Positions 25,547 through 33,632 of a stretch of 37,389 bases of DNA are shown here, piece after piece. Under the pieces are notes generated by a model. It was given only the letters and a program-made list of their open reading frames with translations, made no database searches and was not told the DNA's origin. The stretch is from Blastopirellula marina (GTDB taxonomy: Bacteria; Planctomycetota; Planctomycetia; Pirellulales; Thermoguttaceae), in the NCBI GenBank assembly GCA_020721965.1, contig DYLS01000007.1:33101-70489 (forward strand). The letters run 5' to 3'. The position numbers and the translations under genes were made by a program. Position 1 is the first letter of the stretch. Every line of letters starts with the position of its first letter.

Positions 25547-26349
25547 CGGTGCATTTCCCCGCGGGCAAAGGGAGCCGATTCCTTTGGAGCATCGGGAGCC
25601 GACGCATCATCGGCCACGGCCGCTGGGTCGGCCGTCCGCGATCTCAGCCCCCGGCGCCGCGCCAGGAAGTAAAACGCGATTCCGGTCAAACCCAGGAGGT
25701 AACCCACCCCCCCCAACACGTCTTTCCAACCTGCCGTGTGACGAAGCACGTCGATGTCTTCCCTTAGTCGCACAATTTCGTCTTGCAGTCGCTCGACCGC
25801 CTGCCGCAGGCGACCCAGCTCGTCGGCCAGCGCCGCCTCCGCTCCCGGACGCTTCCCTCGCGAATCTTCGGCCCGCGGCGCAGGCTCCGCCGTTGCGCCG
25901 GCACTCGGCTCGGAATCACCACGGTCTGCCGTCGGCGGAGCGGCAAGCCGGCTGGATCCGTCCGGCACAGCATCCGATGGAGGCACGCCGGTCACCTCCA
26001 ACTGGTATTCCGTGGAGTGACCGTCCTCCAGTCTTCCCACCAATCGCAGTTTACCCGGGCGGCTGAATGGAAAGCGAAAGCGCCCCTCGTCATCGCAGAC
26101 CAGCTCTTGCAACGCGGTACCGTCGGGATCGTAAACTTCGACCTTTGCGCCCGCGGCGCCGCTCCCGCCGCGAAAGTACACCTTGCCCTCCACCCAGTCC
26201 CCACGTTGGGTGGCAAAGAGGTACATCGTATGCGACTGCGTTGCCCGAGCGGACAGCAGATAGGCACAAAAGACCAGCACGGCCACGGACACGGCGGCAC
26301 GCCGGGACGCTCCAAATCGGCCTATTACAAAACCGCGACGGGTTATCAT
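25543..26349 (-). CDS. nikL: Nickel transport accessory protein, NikL-like (Ig-like domain, coiled coil, C-terminal membrane helix)
   Basis: 268 residues. Signal or anchor segment 17-36 (AAVSVAVLVFCAYLLSA), then a small beta-sandwich at about 40-120 starting HTMYLFATQRGDWVEGKVYF with GAKVEVYDPDGT, a Pro/Ala/Glu-rich linker, a predicted coiled coil (ELGRLRQAVERLQDEIVRLR, 178-200) and a membrane helix (VGYLLGLTGIAFYFLARRRG). This layout matches the NikL/CbiL accessory component known from nickel ECF transporters, which is thought to present metal to NikM. It sits between nikM and nikQ as expected, but a 658-base gap full of repeats separates it from nikM. Confidence 0.78.
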   Translation of the reverse strand: MITRRGFVIGRFGASRRAAVSVAVLVFCAYLLSARATQSHTMYLFATQRGDWVEGKVYFRGGSGAAGAKVEVYDPDGTALQELVCDDEGRFRFPFSRPGKLRLVGRLEDGHSTEYQLEVTGVPPSDAVPDGSSRLAAPPTADRGDSEPSAGATAEPAPRAEDSRGKRPGAEAALADELGRLRQAVERLQDEIVRLREDIDVLRHTAGWKDVLGGVGYLLGLTGIAFYFLARRRGLRSRTADPAAVADDASAPDAPKESAPFARGEMHR

Positions 26350-26354
26350 CCTTT

Positions 26355-26435
26355 TATCCTAACCTCGATCCTAACTCGTTCTATCCTAACCTTGATCTTA
26401 GCTCGTTCTATCCTAACCTCGATCCCAACCTCGCT
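26355..26435. repeat. 27-bp tandem repeat (3 units) at the nikL start
   Basis: Three adjacent 27-base units at 26355-26381, 26382-26408 and 26409-26435, each starting TATCCTAACC. The array begins five bases upstream of the nikL ATG, so it occupies the ribosome-binding and leader region. Confidence 0.85.
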
Positions 26436-26487
26436 GGAACCGTTCCCGGGAATTCGTGGTCTTCGCTGGCCATCATCGGCCACAGAT

Positions 26488-26525
26488 CATAGGTAGTTTT
26501 TCAACCGGCCATAGGTAGTTTTTCA
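26488..26525. repeat. 16-bp direct repeat at the left end of MITE copy C
   Basis: CATAGGTAGTTTTTCA occurs at 26488-26503 and 26510-26525 with a 22-base period. The second copy overlaps the decayed left terminus of copy C, so the element end appears to have been duplicated. Confidence 0.6.
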
Positions 26526-26827
26526 TAGGGGTCCTCGTCACGGCGAAACGGCTCGCCCTCCTGTCCTCCCCCTCCTGTCATTTCGAGCGCAGCGAGAAAT
26601 CTTTTGAAGCGAGAAGTCTTCTCGGCAGGGGTTAGGATTTCTCCTCGCTGGCCCTCGTGAAAATGACACGGTTGGCCCTCGTCGAAATGACATTCCATTC
26701 CAAACTCCGTAGTTCCAAGTTGCGTCTCTTGCGGACCAAATAACCTCTGAACAATCCTTGGGAACCGCGGAACAACGCTCGTGGTTTCGCCAACCTTTTT
26801 TGTTATAGCTCAGCCGTGAACGGTTAC
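26515..26827 (+). mobile_element. MITE family 1, copy C (about 313 bp) inside the nickel operon
   Basis: The right end CAGCCGTGAACGGTTAC is intact. The left end GTAGTTTTTCATAGG is a decayed version of GTAACCGTTTACAGG. The body matches copies A, B and D (CGAAACGGCTCGCC, GAGAAATCTTTTGAAGCGAG, TTGTTATAGCTCAGCC). It contains two copies of the 24-bp internal unit (26645-26668, 26669-26692). It lies between nikM and nikL. Confidence 0.82.
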
Positions 26828-26874
26828 CCGACCGGGAAGCCGGACCGCGGCATACCGGGAAGGGACCTCCGGCC

Positions 26875-27003
26875 ATCATCACGTTTCAGCGATGATTATG
26901 CTTCAGCAATCATCACGGCCCGGCGATCATCACAGACCGGCGCTCATCACGCTTCAGCGATCATAACAGGCCGGCGATCAACGTGCTCGGGCGATCATCA
27001 CGG
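26875..27003. repeat. 17-bp tandem repeat (7.5 units) after nikM
   Basis: Seven full 17-base units from 26875 to 26993, pattern ATCATCACGGNCCGGCG, plus a partial eighth to 27003. The array ends four bases from the nikM stop codon. The units are imperfect and there are no spacers, so this is not a CRISPR array. Confidence 0.85.
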
Positions 27004-27007
27004 GGCG

Positions 27008-27634
27008 CTACGGCGCTGCGGGAGTGGGCTGGAAGACTTCCGGGCGGACTTGGTGCAGGAAGGCGACGGCGGCCGCGGTAATCAGTCCTTCACCGAGAGC
27101 GAGCGCCGCGTCGGTAATCCATACGAAGGCCGACAGCCCCTGCAAGTTGCGTCCCACGGCGAGGATACACAGGCCGGTCAGGGCGGCCGACAGGATGATG
27201 CTGACAAAGCCCGCCCCAAAGCCCGACCACCACGCCAGGGCCGCACGCGGCGAACGCACACCCCGAAAGACGTGGTAGCAGATCACGGCCGGCAGGGCCA
27301 TGTTGACCGTATTGATCCCCAGCGTGGTGATTCCCCCCTCGCCGAAAAACAACCATTGCAGAAGCAGCGCGCAGAGAATGGCGGGAAAGGCCGCCGCTCC
27401 CAGCACCAACCCCATCAGTCCGTTGAGCACCAAATGGACAGCGATCGGGCCGAGCGGGACCTGCAGGGCGGAGGCGGCGAAAAAGACGGCCGACATCACG
27501 CCTACCGTCGGGATTCTCTCATCGTCCAATCGCCGCAATCCCAGGCCGACCCCGACGGCCGCCCCAGCCCAGCCGGTGGCGAGGATGCCCAGCCCTGCCG
27601 AGGATACCGAGAGTACGCCGTCGCTAATGTGCAT
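27008..27634 (-). CDS. nikM: Nickel/cobalt ECF transporter substrate-binding membrane protein (NikM/CbiM)
   Basis: S component that captures the metal ion. 208 residues. It begins MHISDGVLS: in this family the N-terminal Met, His2 and a later His coordinate the ion, so the start is certain. Further family marks are VHLVLNGLMGLVLG with its conserved His and GINTVNMALPAVICYHVF. Six or seven hydrophobic helices are visible. It follows nikK by 21 bases. Nickel rather than cobalt is inferred from the NikK and NikL partners; there is no CbiN and no cobalamin gene or recognisable B12 riboswitch nearby. Confidence 0.92.
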   Translation of the reverse strand: MHISDGVLSVSSAGLGILATGWAGAAVGVGLGLRRLDDERIPTVGVMSAVFFAASALQVPLGPIAVHLVLNGLMGLVLGAAAFPAILCALLLQWLFFGEGGITTLGINTVNMALPAVICYHVFRGVRSPRAALAWWSGFGAGFVSIILSAALTGLCILAVGRNLQGLSAFVWITDAALALGEGLITAAAVAFLHQVRPEVFQPTPAAP

Positions 27635-27655
27635 GTGGTGGCATCCGTCCTCAAT

Positions 27656-28444
27656 TCATTTCATGTCCACCGCGCGGACCCAGATCAGCCCGCCCAGTTC
27701 CACGTCCGCCGGGTTGCCGTCCGGATTCGGCAGGCGTTCCGGCCCATCCACCAGGGCGGCGAATCCCCACCATCCCCCCCGCGGTACGGCGTAACAAAAC
27801 ACGCCCGATGCGTCGGCCTTGACGACCTGCGTCACCAAAGCGTCATTCGGCGGGGCTACCCCGCTCCCTTCGTTCCAATACTCCACCTCTACCCTCGCAA
27901 AGGGGACAGGCTTGCCATTGTGAAGCACGATGCCGCGGAACACGTTACCGGTCCACAACCCATACGGCCGACTCAGCGGCTGGATTTCGACGGGCAGGCC
28001 GACGGGCCGTTCCCATCCTCCTTCGTCCCCCAGAAAATTGACCACCACCTTCGTGTAATGGATGATCCACTTTCGCTCGGCCGGTTCCCAATACGGCTCG
28101 GGCGAAACCACAAACACGTAGTCGCCTGGTTCCGCAAAACGGTAACGCGCGGCATAACTCGAAACGTTTCCGCTTTTTCGCTCCCGCAAAGCCGCCGACA
28201 GGTCAATTTTCTCGCCTTCCAACCACACGAAGAACTCCCGGGGCCGGGCCATCGCCATCATCGGCCCTTGCCCCATGGGGTGCGTGAACTGTAACTCCAG
28301 AGCGACTTCCGGAGGATCGGCCGGTCCTACCACATCGCGCGACGGCAGCAGCACCACAAAATGGGCCTCCGCCAACCCTCCCTGGACCAATGCCGCCCCA
28401 AGCCAGATAACAACACGCAAAACCGAAGAAATACGCCGGGACAT
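27656..28444 (-). CDS. nikK: Periplasmic DUF4198-type accessory protein of nickel transporter (NikK-like)
   Basis: 262 residues with a signal peptide (VVIWLGAALVQGGLAEA) followed at once by HFVVLLPSRDVV; a His right after the cleavage site is typical of this family. DUF4198 proteins (NikK) are known accessory parts of nickel ECF systems. Two Ig-like beta domains are visible: an N-terminal one with LQFTHPMGQGPMM and YVFVVSPEPYWEP, and a C-terminal one with FRGIVLHNGKPVPFARVEVEYWNEG. It is the first gene of the operon, 21 bases before nikM. Its exact role (metal capture or delivery) is inferred from the family. Confidence 0.8.
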   Translation of the reverse strand: MSRRISSVLRVVIWLGAALVQGGLAEAHFVVLLPSRDVVGPADPPEVALELQFTHPMGQGPMMAMARPREFFVWLEGEKIDLSAALRERKSGNVSSYAARYRFAEPGDYVFVVSPEPYWEPAERKWIIHYTKVVVNFLGDEGGWERPVGLPVEIQPLSRPYGLWTGNVFRGIVLHNGKPVPFARVEVEYWNEGSGVAPPNDALVTQVVKADASGVFCYAVPRGGWWGFAALVDGPERLPNPDGNPADVELGGLIWVRAVDMK

Positions 28445-28572
28445 GGCAAAACCTGTGGTAGCAACGTCCGGTGGGAATGGGAATCAACGCTGGCGGACAG
28501 GCAGCCATGCCGTGACCGCCGAGGACACGATCCGCCCGTCCCGGACCGCCCCGAGTAACCCTTGCGGCGCCT

Positions 28573-28617
28573 TATTACGTTTTTCGCTATTATATTACTA
28601 TCCGTCCCCACTGTCCA
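28573..28617 (-). promoter_or_regulatory. Predicted promoter of the nik operon with paired TATTAC sites
   Basis: On the minus strand: -35 TGGACA (28612-28617), a 17-base spacer and -10 TATAAT (28589-28594), a near-consensus sigma-70 promoter pointing at nikK about 145 bases away. TATTAC (+ strand) occurs at 28573-28578 and 28593-28598, a 20-base period covering the -10 and start region, as expected for a repressor site. NikR is a possible regulator, but the sites do not match its known palindrome. Confidence 0.55.
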
Positions 28618-28734
28618 CGCGGTACCCGGTTGGAATTCACCTGGTCTTGCCCTGCGTGTTTCCTACAATAGTTTTCTGTCCCCCTTTTTCATGCATCGCG
28701 GGAAGTCACCACACAGATCGCGGAGCTTATGCAG

Positions 28735-29066
28735 GTGCCCGTTCGCGGCTGAGCTGTAACGGAAAAGACTTTGTGAGACCACGAGGGTTGGAGGTTCCAG
28801 AGGTTCCTTGAGCGTGGAACAGAGTGTCATTTCGACGAGCGTCCGCCATGTCGTTCCGACGAACGCCAGGAATGTCATTTCGCCGAGCGCCAACGATGTC
28901 TTTTCGACGAGCGCCCGCGAGGAGAAATCTTAACCCCTGCCGAGAAGACTTCCCGCTTCAAAAGATTTCTCGCTTTGCTCGAAATGACAGGAGGGCGAGG
29001 ACAGGAGGGCGAGCCGTTTTGCAGTGAGGAGAATCCCTGTCAACGACTTCCCCCGTGAACGGTTAC
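28735..29066 (-). mobile_element. MITE family 1, copy D (332 bp) with four 24-bp internal units
   Basis: Left end GTGCCCGTTCGCGGCTGAGC (two changes from copy B), right end CCCCGTGAACGGTTAC. Same orientation as copy B, and much of the body is near-identical to it. The extra length is mostly a tandem array of four 24-base units at 28825-28848, 28849-28872, 28873-28896 and 28897-28920 (core TTTCGACGAGCG). No target duplication was seen. Confidence 0.88.
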
Positions 29067-29346
29067 CAAGAAAGAGTCCCAGCGTTGCGGGCTGTACCGG
29101 TAGCAGCGGTACACTCCCCAGGAACCGATTCCTACGAAGAATACGCAGCCGGGGGTAGATCAACACGGATCGCTCGCCAGGCAAAGGCAATCCTCCGGCA
29201 ATGCTTTGCCCCAAGACGTGAGAAACCAAGTCCTTGCGTTCGGCATGGCGATTGTCGGCCCGCCGTCGCGGGGAGCCGTCAGGAATCGGAGGCACAAGCC
29301 TGCCGGAACCGCTTACCGGTACACGATGCGCGAAACCAAGTTTTCG
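29067..29346. other. Intergenic region with a strong hairpin
   Basis: TGTACCG-GTAGCAG-CGGTACA (29093-29113) is a perfect 7-base-pair stem, and AGGAACCGATTCCT follows at about 29120. There is no T-run, so it is not a clear terminator. No gene is supported. Confidence 0.4.
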
Positions 29347-30954
29347 CTATACCAAGTTATCCACCAATGCGGCGCTAAGCGGTTCCACCACCACGGAGCG
29401 AGAGGTCTCGGCGAGTTTAATGGTCAGTGTCTTCCGCTCTTCCACAAGATTCCAGACCAGCACCGTTCTGGCTGTCGGATACCAATCGCAGACCGCAGGC
29501 GACTCCTCGACGATGAACGGCACATCCTGTAGCTGACCGGCAATTTCCCGCTTGAAGGCCATGAGATCGGCCCAGGATTCCGGCATCGTGCGCATTCGGG
29601 GCACGGAATGAGGGAGCGGCAGCCGGGTCACGAAAACCGTCCCGGGCGAGGCAAGCCCCCCAGCGAGAGCCGAGCGAGCATCCGCATCGGAAAGGAATGT
29701 CCAACCGTCGGTTGCCGGCTGATCGGTTACTTCAAACGGAATGCCGGAGGCCAGAAAGAGGCTGAAGGGATTGTCGTCGCCGACGTAACGGCTGGCTTCA
29801 CCCCAGTAATGCTTGAGCGGTCCACGGGCTGTGTGGCCGGCGATTTTTTGATGCAGCGCGGCGTTGTGTTTCATGGCGGGGGCAAGCACGGCCCAATGCG
29901 TTCGCGGGAAGGCCCTGACCCCGCTCATGAACATCGTGTTGCGGACGTCGCAAATCGTCGAGACGACCAGTTTCGCGGCCATATTGCTTGCCGAAAGAAG
30001 ATTCGCAGGAAAGGCCGTCGTTTCGCTAAAAGCAAGTTCGGGCTTGGCGTAACGCCGATGGAATAGGGAAGAGAACAATTCGTTCGTCTTGCCTTTGACG
30101 GGCGCAAAGGCCTCGTCGTTGAACATCAGCTCGCCCACGCGGAACAGCGATTGGGCATAGTCGGCCAACCGGATCCCCGCCTTTTCCGCGCCCAAATACA
30201 TCACCATGATGCCAAGCTCGATGTCCGGCGCGGCCGCCTCCAAGGTGCGGAAACAGGCTGTGAGCAGATCGCAGTTGAAATCGACCCAGGCGCGGAGGAC
30301 GGGCGTCAGGTGGCGATGGCGGACCGCATCAAGCAGCTCTTCCCACTGCGATTCGCCGTAGCCTGCACGTTCGAGGAACGCCGTTTTATGCTCGGGGCAG
30401 AAACAACCGCCGATGACGCCAGGCCCTTGGGCGAGGCGGAAATCATCATCCAGGAAGACCCGCCTGACTCCCAAGGTTGCGATTTGTCGCAAGGCGTCCG
30501 CGTTTTCCTGTGTGGCAGGCGAATGCAGCGACGTACCGACATACGTGCTGCCGTCGGGCCGCATGGCCGATTTCCAGTGGGTCGGTGGTGTGATCGGGAA
30601 ATTGCCTGCCTTGCTCCCCAAGGCGTCGCCCGGATGGCCTAACGGTATGTTGATCACATGCGCAGCCATGCCGGCGGCTTCCGCCTTCTTCCGCCAAGTT
30701 TGGATTGCGTCGAGCGAATAGACCCAGTGACCATAGTGGAAGCCGCCAATCCAGAGATTCGTAACACCTGCATCGCGGACCAATGTCAACAGCTCGGGAT
30801 CTTCGTCCAATGCCTCCACGGAAATGCTGAGATGGTACGATCGCCCCTTGGCGGGCGTGCGGCTTTCCGCCGCAAAACCGTGACGCATGAGCAACTTTGC
30901 GGCAATCGCCGCACCGCTCGCTACCGCTAGTACTTCTCGTCGCGAAAGGATCAT
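29347..30954 (-). CDS. Tat-exported protein with TIM-barrel-like (glycosidase-like) fold, family unassigned
   Basis: 535 residues. The N-terminus MILSRREVLAVASGAAIAAKLL is a twin-arginine signal (SRREVLA). The next part alternates strands and helices as in a beta/alpha barrel: YHLSISVEALDEDPELLTLVRDAG, VTNLWIGGFHYGHW, RRVFLDDDFRLAQGP, IELGIMVMYLGAEK. The acidic cluster FLDDDF is a plausible active-site edge. A small beta domain closes the protein (ARTVLVWNLVEERKTLTIKL), as in many glycoside hydrolases. I do not recognise the family. Its start is 65 bases after the esterase stop on the same strand, so the two are probably co-transcribed and may act on the same external polysaccharide. Confidence 0.65.
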   Translation of the reverse strand: MILSRREVLAVASGAAIAAKLLMRHGFAAESRTPAKGRSYHLSISVEALDEDPELLTLVRDAGVTNLWIGGFHYGHWVYSLDAIQTWRKKAEAAGMAAHVINIPLGHPGDALGSKAGNFPITPPTHWKSAMRPDGSTYVGTSLHSPATQENADALRQIATLGVRRVFLDDDFRLAQGPGVIGGCFCPEHKTAFLERAGYGESQWEELLDAVRHRHLTPVLRAWVDFNCDLLTACFRTLEAAAPDIELGIMVMYLGAEKAGIRLADYAQSLFRVGELMFNDEAFAPVKGKTNELFSSLFHRRYAKPELAFSETTAFPANLLSASNMAAKLVVSTICDVRNTMFMSGVRAFPRTHWAVLAPAMKHNAALHQKIAGHTARGPLKHYWGEASRYVGDDNPFSLFLASGIPFEVTDQPATDGWTFLSDADARSALAGGLASPGTVFVTRLPLPHSVPRMRTMPESWADLMAFKREIAGQLQDVPFIVEESPAVCDWYPTARTVLVWNLVEERKTLTIKLAETSRSVVVEPLSAALVDNLV

Positions 30955-30981
30955 CGGGGCCGATTCTCTTCTTTTTGTGGA

Positions 30982-31011
30982 TGATGAAATACGTTTTATG
31001 GGTGATGAAAT
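30982..31011. repeat. Short 21-bp-period duplication between the esterase and the TIM-barrel gene
   Basis: TGATGAAAT occurs at 30982-30990 and 31003-31011, followed by similar CGTTTTAT and CGTTCTTT strings. It fills most of the 65-base gap. Confidence 0.45.
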
Positions 31012-31018
31012 CCGTTCT

Positions 31019-33088
31019 TTATTGGCGTTGATTCACGGCATCGTGGGGGTCGATCATCTGAAGGCGATCTCCCAACAGCCCGGCCAGGTCGGGAAGATCG
31101 TACACCCGCAGTGCCCCATGCACCGTAGCAACCAACGGCAGCATGTTGACTCCCAATTCCACGGCATTGGTCCACGAGACGAACGGCCGGACCAAGGTCA
31201 CACGCTCCAAGAGATTGGGCGAGACCACGGCGGCATGGAGCGTTGGGATGCCCAGGTGACCGACCGCGATCCACTCCGGCGCGGCGTTTTGAGGCGATTG
31301 CGTCTCTTGCAGCCATCGCGCGCAGACCATGATATCCTCCGCCCTCATGCCCACGTGCGTTCGCCCCAGGAGATACGCGAGATAGAAGTCCTGCCCGTCC
31401 GGGCCGTGGTACTGCGGATCGAAGTATCGTTGGCCTGTCCGCTGCGTCTCGCCGGTGCCCCGGAGGTCCACCGCCAGGACGATCTTGCCGGATCGCACCA
31501 GCGACTCGATGCTTCCCCCTGGCGCGGCGTCCGCTGCCTTGCCCTGCTCGTGCAGGTAGAGCACCTTGCCCTGCGTCGCCCCTTCTGGAACGAACAGCAG
31601 AGCCGGCAGGAGGATGCCAGGCTCGACCTGGAGGACGAGTTTTTGCACGCGATAACCGGGCCGCTCCAAGGAGCCGCGGGCCTCGATTTTTGGCGGGGGC
31701 AACTCTCCCAACGGTCGGATTCCGGCGAGGCGCGCGATCCGCCCGATCAGTTCGTCCCGCGAGGTCTCGCTCCACAGGCGTTTTCGCTGCTCCGCCAGCG
31801 CCGCCGCTTGATCGCGATTGAGATCGTAGACCGATCTCGCGTCTGGCAGCAGCATCACTTCGCCCTGGGGCGTGCATTGCAAATCCGCCTTGCCGGGGAC
31901 GTCGAGGTTGTCCGCCTCGAAGACCACTTCGTCGCGATCGGCCAGCCAGCGCAGCATCCAGCGGACGGAGGCCTCGCGGAGCTGCTTGGTGAAGCCGTGC
32001 TGCTCGTCGGTCTCGGCCAGCTCCATCCGCTCCGGATAACCCAGGCGGCCGTACAATCGCTTGGCCATGCGGAAGGATACCCAAGCGTCCTCGATGTCGA
32101 AGAAATCCCGCGTGGCCGTCAGCAGCAGCGTGGGCCGCGGTGCCCGCATCATGCAGTAATCGGCGTGATCCATCCCCAGGGCGAGCTGCCCAAAGATATT
32201 CTGCTCGGCGTCTTGCGGACCGTCCGTCTTCAGCAGCTTGCCGAACAGGCTGCAAATGTAGCACCCCGGCGCCGCCGTGTGGATTCTCGGGTCCAGTGCC
32301 ATCAGATAGGCGGTTTGCGTACCACCACCGCTGATGCCGGAGCAGCCGATTTTCTCGGGGATGATGTCGGGTCGGGATTGAAGGTAGTCGACCGCCCGCA
32401 TGGCATCCCAAACCTCGTAACGTGCGGTATTCCAACCCATGAGGATGCAGCTCTTGCCCACCATGCTATGCGCTGCTGTCCCCCACAACGTGAACTTGCC
32501 GTCGGCGTCCTGCCATTGATGCCTCTCCCCCTGGTCGATGGGATCGAACACCAAGGCCGCCAGACCGTTGACCGCCAGTAATGCCCCGTAGCCCGCGTAA
32601 TTGCGATACGCCTTGGCATCGTTGGAGTGCCCGCAGGGGACCAACACGCCGGGATAGGGCGGCGGAAAGTGGTCCGCATCCGGCAGGAACAACGCTGCCG
32701 TAACGAAATGCCGCGGCTGGCTCTCGAAGATGATCTTTTCCACCCGGTAGCCCCGGCGATCCAGCGTGCCCACCACTTGCGGATTCAGCGGCGTCCGCTC
32801 GGGAAAGCCACCGATCCGTTCGATGAACTCCGCCTGCAACCGCTGCTGATATTGCTGAATGGCCTCCGGCGTCTTGCGGGCCTCGTAGCCCTCTTTCCAG
32901 GCCTGCTCGGCTTGCTCTATTTGCGTAAAAAGATAATGCGACATCATTTCCGCCGGCGTGCCGAACGACTCTTGCTCCTTGAGCACACGATAGGCATCGT
33001 CCTCCGCGGCCAGGCAGGCCGACATCAGCCCCACCGTCCAAACCAAGCCCAGGCCAAGGCCCAATAACCCTGTGCGGTACCGTTTCAT
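31019..33088 (-). CDS. Secreted two-domain alpha/beta hydrolase (acetylxylan-esterase-like)
   Basis: 689 residues. The ATG at 33088 is chosen for GGAGGAG eight bases upstream (33097-33103) and for the resulting signal peptide (MKRYRTGLLGLGLGLVWTVG). The first hydrolase domain (about 100-420) has PGVLVPCGHS (oxyanion region), the nucleophile elbow GISGG with Ser at about 253, a likely acid Asp in LLLTATRDFFD and a likely catalytic His in DEQHGF. The second (about 500-689) has the fold (KVLYLHEQGKA, IVLAVDLRGTGE), but its elbow reads VGHLGIP with no Ser, so it is probably inactive or structural. The family acts on esterified plant or algal polysaccharides. The TIM-barrel-like gene follows 65 bases downstream. 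Confidence 0.78.
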   Translation of the reverse strand: MKRYRTGLLGLGLGLVWTVGLMSACLAAEDDAYRVLKEQESFGTPAEMMSHYLFTQIEQAEQAWKEGYEARKTPEAIQQYQQRLQAEFIERIGGFPERTPLNPQVVGTLDRRGYRVEKIIFESQPRHFVTAALFLPDADHFPPPYPGVLVPCGHSNDAKAYRNYAGYGALLAVNGLAALVFDPIDQGERHQWQDADGKFTLWGTAAHSMVGKSCILMGWNTARYEVWDAMRAVDYLQSRPDIIPEKIGCSGISGGGTQTAYLMALDPRIHTAAPGCYICSLFGKLLKTDGPQDAEQNIFGQLALGMDHADYCMMRAPRPTLLLTATRDFFDIEDAWVSFRMAKRLYGRLGYPERMELAETDEQHGFTKQLREASVRWMLRWLADRDEVVFEADNLDVPGKADLQCTPQGEVMLLPDARSVYDLNRDQAAALAEQRKRLWSETSRDELIGRIARLAGIRPLGELPPPKIEARGSLERPGYRVQKLVLQVEPGILLPALLFVPEGATQGKVLYLHEQGKAADAAPGGSIESLVRSGKIVLAVDLRGTGETQRTGQRYFDPQYHGPDGQDFYLAYLLGRTHVGMRAEDIMVCARWLQETQSPQNAAPEWIAVGHLGIPTLHAAVVSPNLLERVTLVRPFVSWTNAVELGVNMLPLVATVHGALRVYDLPDLAGLLGDRLQMIDPHDAVNQRQ

Positions 33089-33334
33089 CGTTCGTTCTCC
33101 TCCGCGGCTGGTACGAGCATGCGTCCCTCGAACACCGTGGGTGGCGGCATACCTGGTCTCGGCGCGCATTCGACCAGTGAAGCAAAGTTTATCGCCGCAA
33201 GGGACTGCGATCAATCAACTGCGGCATGGACTTCACCCTGTGGGGAAGTGGCTGTGAGGGGGGATTTGCTCTTACGAGGACGAACGGGCCAATGAAGGTG
33301 GCGAGCCAATCGAACAGCCGCGTCAGAGTATGAG

Positions 33335-33437
33335 CCTTGGGCATAAGCCCAGGGTGGAAGTACCATCGCAACGCGCTGACCCAATCGCGGCGCAATACGA
33401 ATAACGCCATCGTTTCACCACCAGCTTACGCTGGTGG
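33335..33437. repeat. Two REP-like palindromes
   Basis: CCTTGGGC-ATAA-GCCCAGGG at 33335-33354 and CCACCAGC-TTAC-GCTGGTGG at 33418-33437. Both classes also occur at 18516-18723. The second plus CTCG is identical between the two loci. Confidence 0.75.
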
Positions 33438-33478
33438 CTCGGGTTCTAGGCTCTGTTTGCAAACCCGTTTTTTAGGTT

Positions 33479-33632
33479 GTAATCGTTCACAGAACCTTCG
33501 AGCTGTCACGCCGTGCCGACCACAACATCTTGTTGTTCGTTGGAGCAATTGGCGGCTACGAGCGGGGCGTTTATGCCGCACGGCTCGTGAAAAGACCGCG
33601 TTTTCCGCATGATTCCACCCGTGAACGATTAC
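33479..33632 (+). mobile_element. MITE family 2, copy F (154 bp)
   Basis: Starts GTAATCGTTCACAGAACC and ends CACCCGTGAACGATTAC. The flanks TTTAGGTT (33471-33478) and TTTAGGCA (33633-33640) agree at six of eight bases, consistent with an aged 8-bp duplication. The body matches copy E in reverse complement, including GTCACGCCG, ACATCTTGT and GCGCGTTTTCCGCAT-like segments. It has the same length as copy E. Confidence 0.88.

Noticed and set aside
26875-27003. CRISPR-like array
   Set aside because: The 17-base units are directly adjacent without unique spacers and are degenerate; no cas genes are present.
26816-28294. 492-codon + strand frame
   Set aside because: Opposite nikM and nikK, which are certain; its first part translates MITE and tandem-repeat DNA.
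28445-28600. Cobalamin or NiCo riboswitch in the nikK leader
   Set aside because: The leader is long and GC-rich with a GGCGG/CCGCC stem, but I could not find the B12-box or the conserved core of either class.
30887-32581. 564-codon + strand frame
   Set aside because: Runs antisense across the TIM-barrel and esterase genes, both of which have clear motifs and signals; composition is typical of a shadow.
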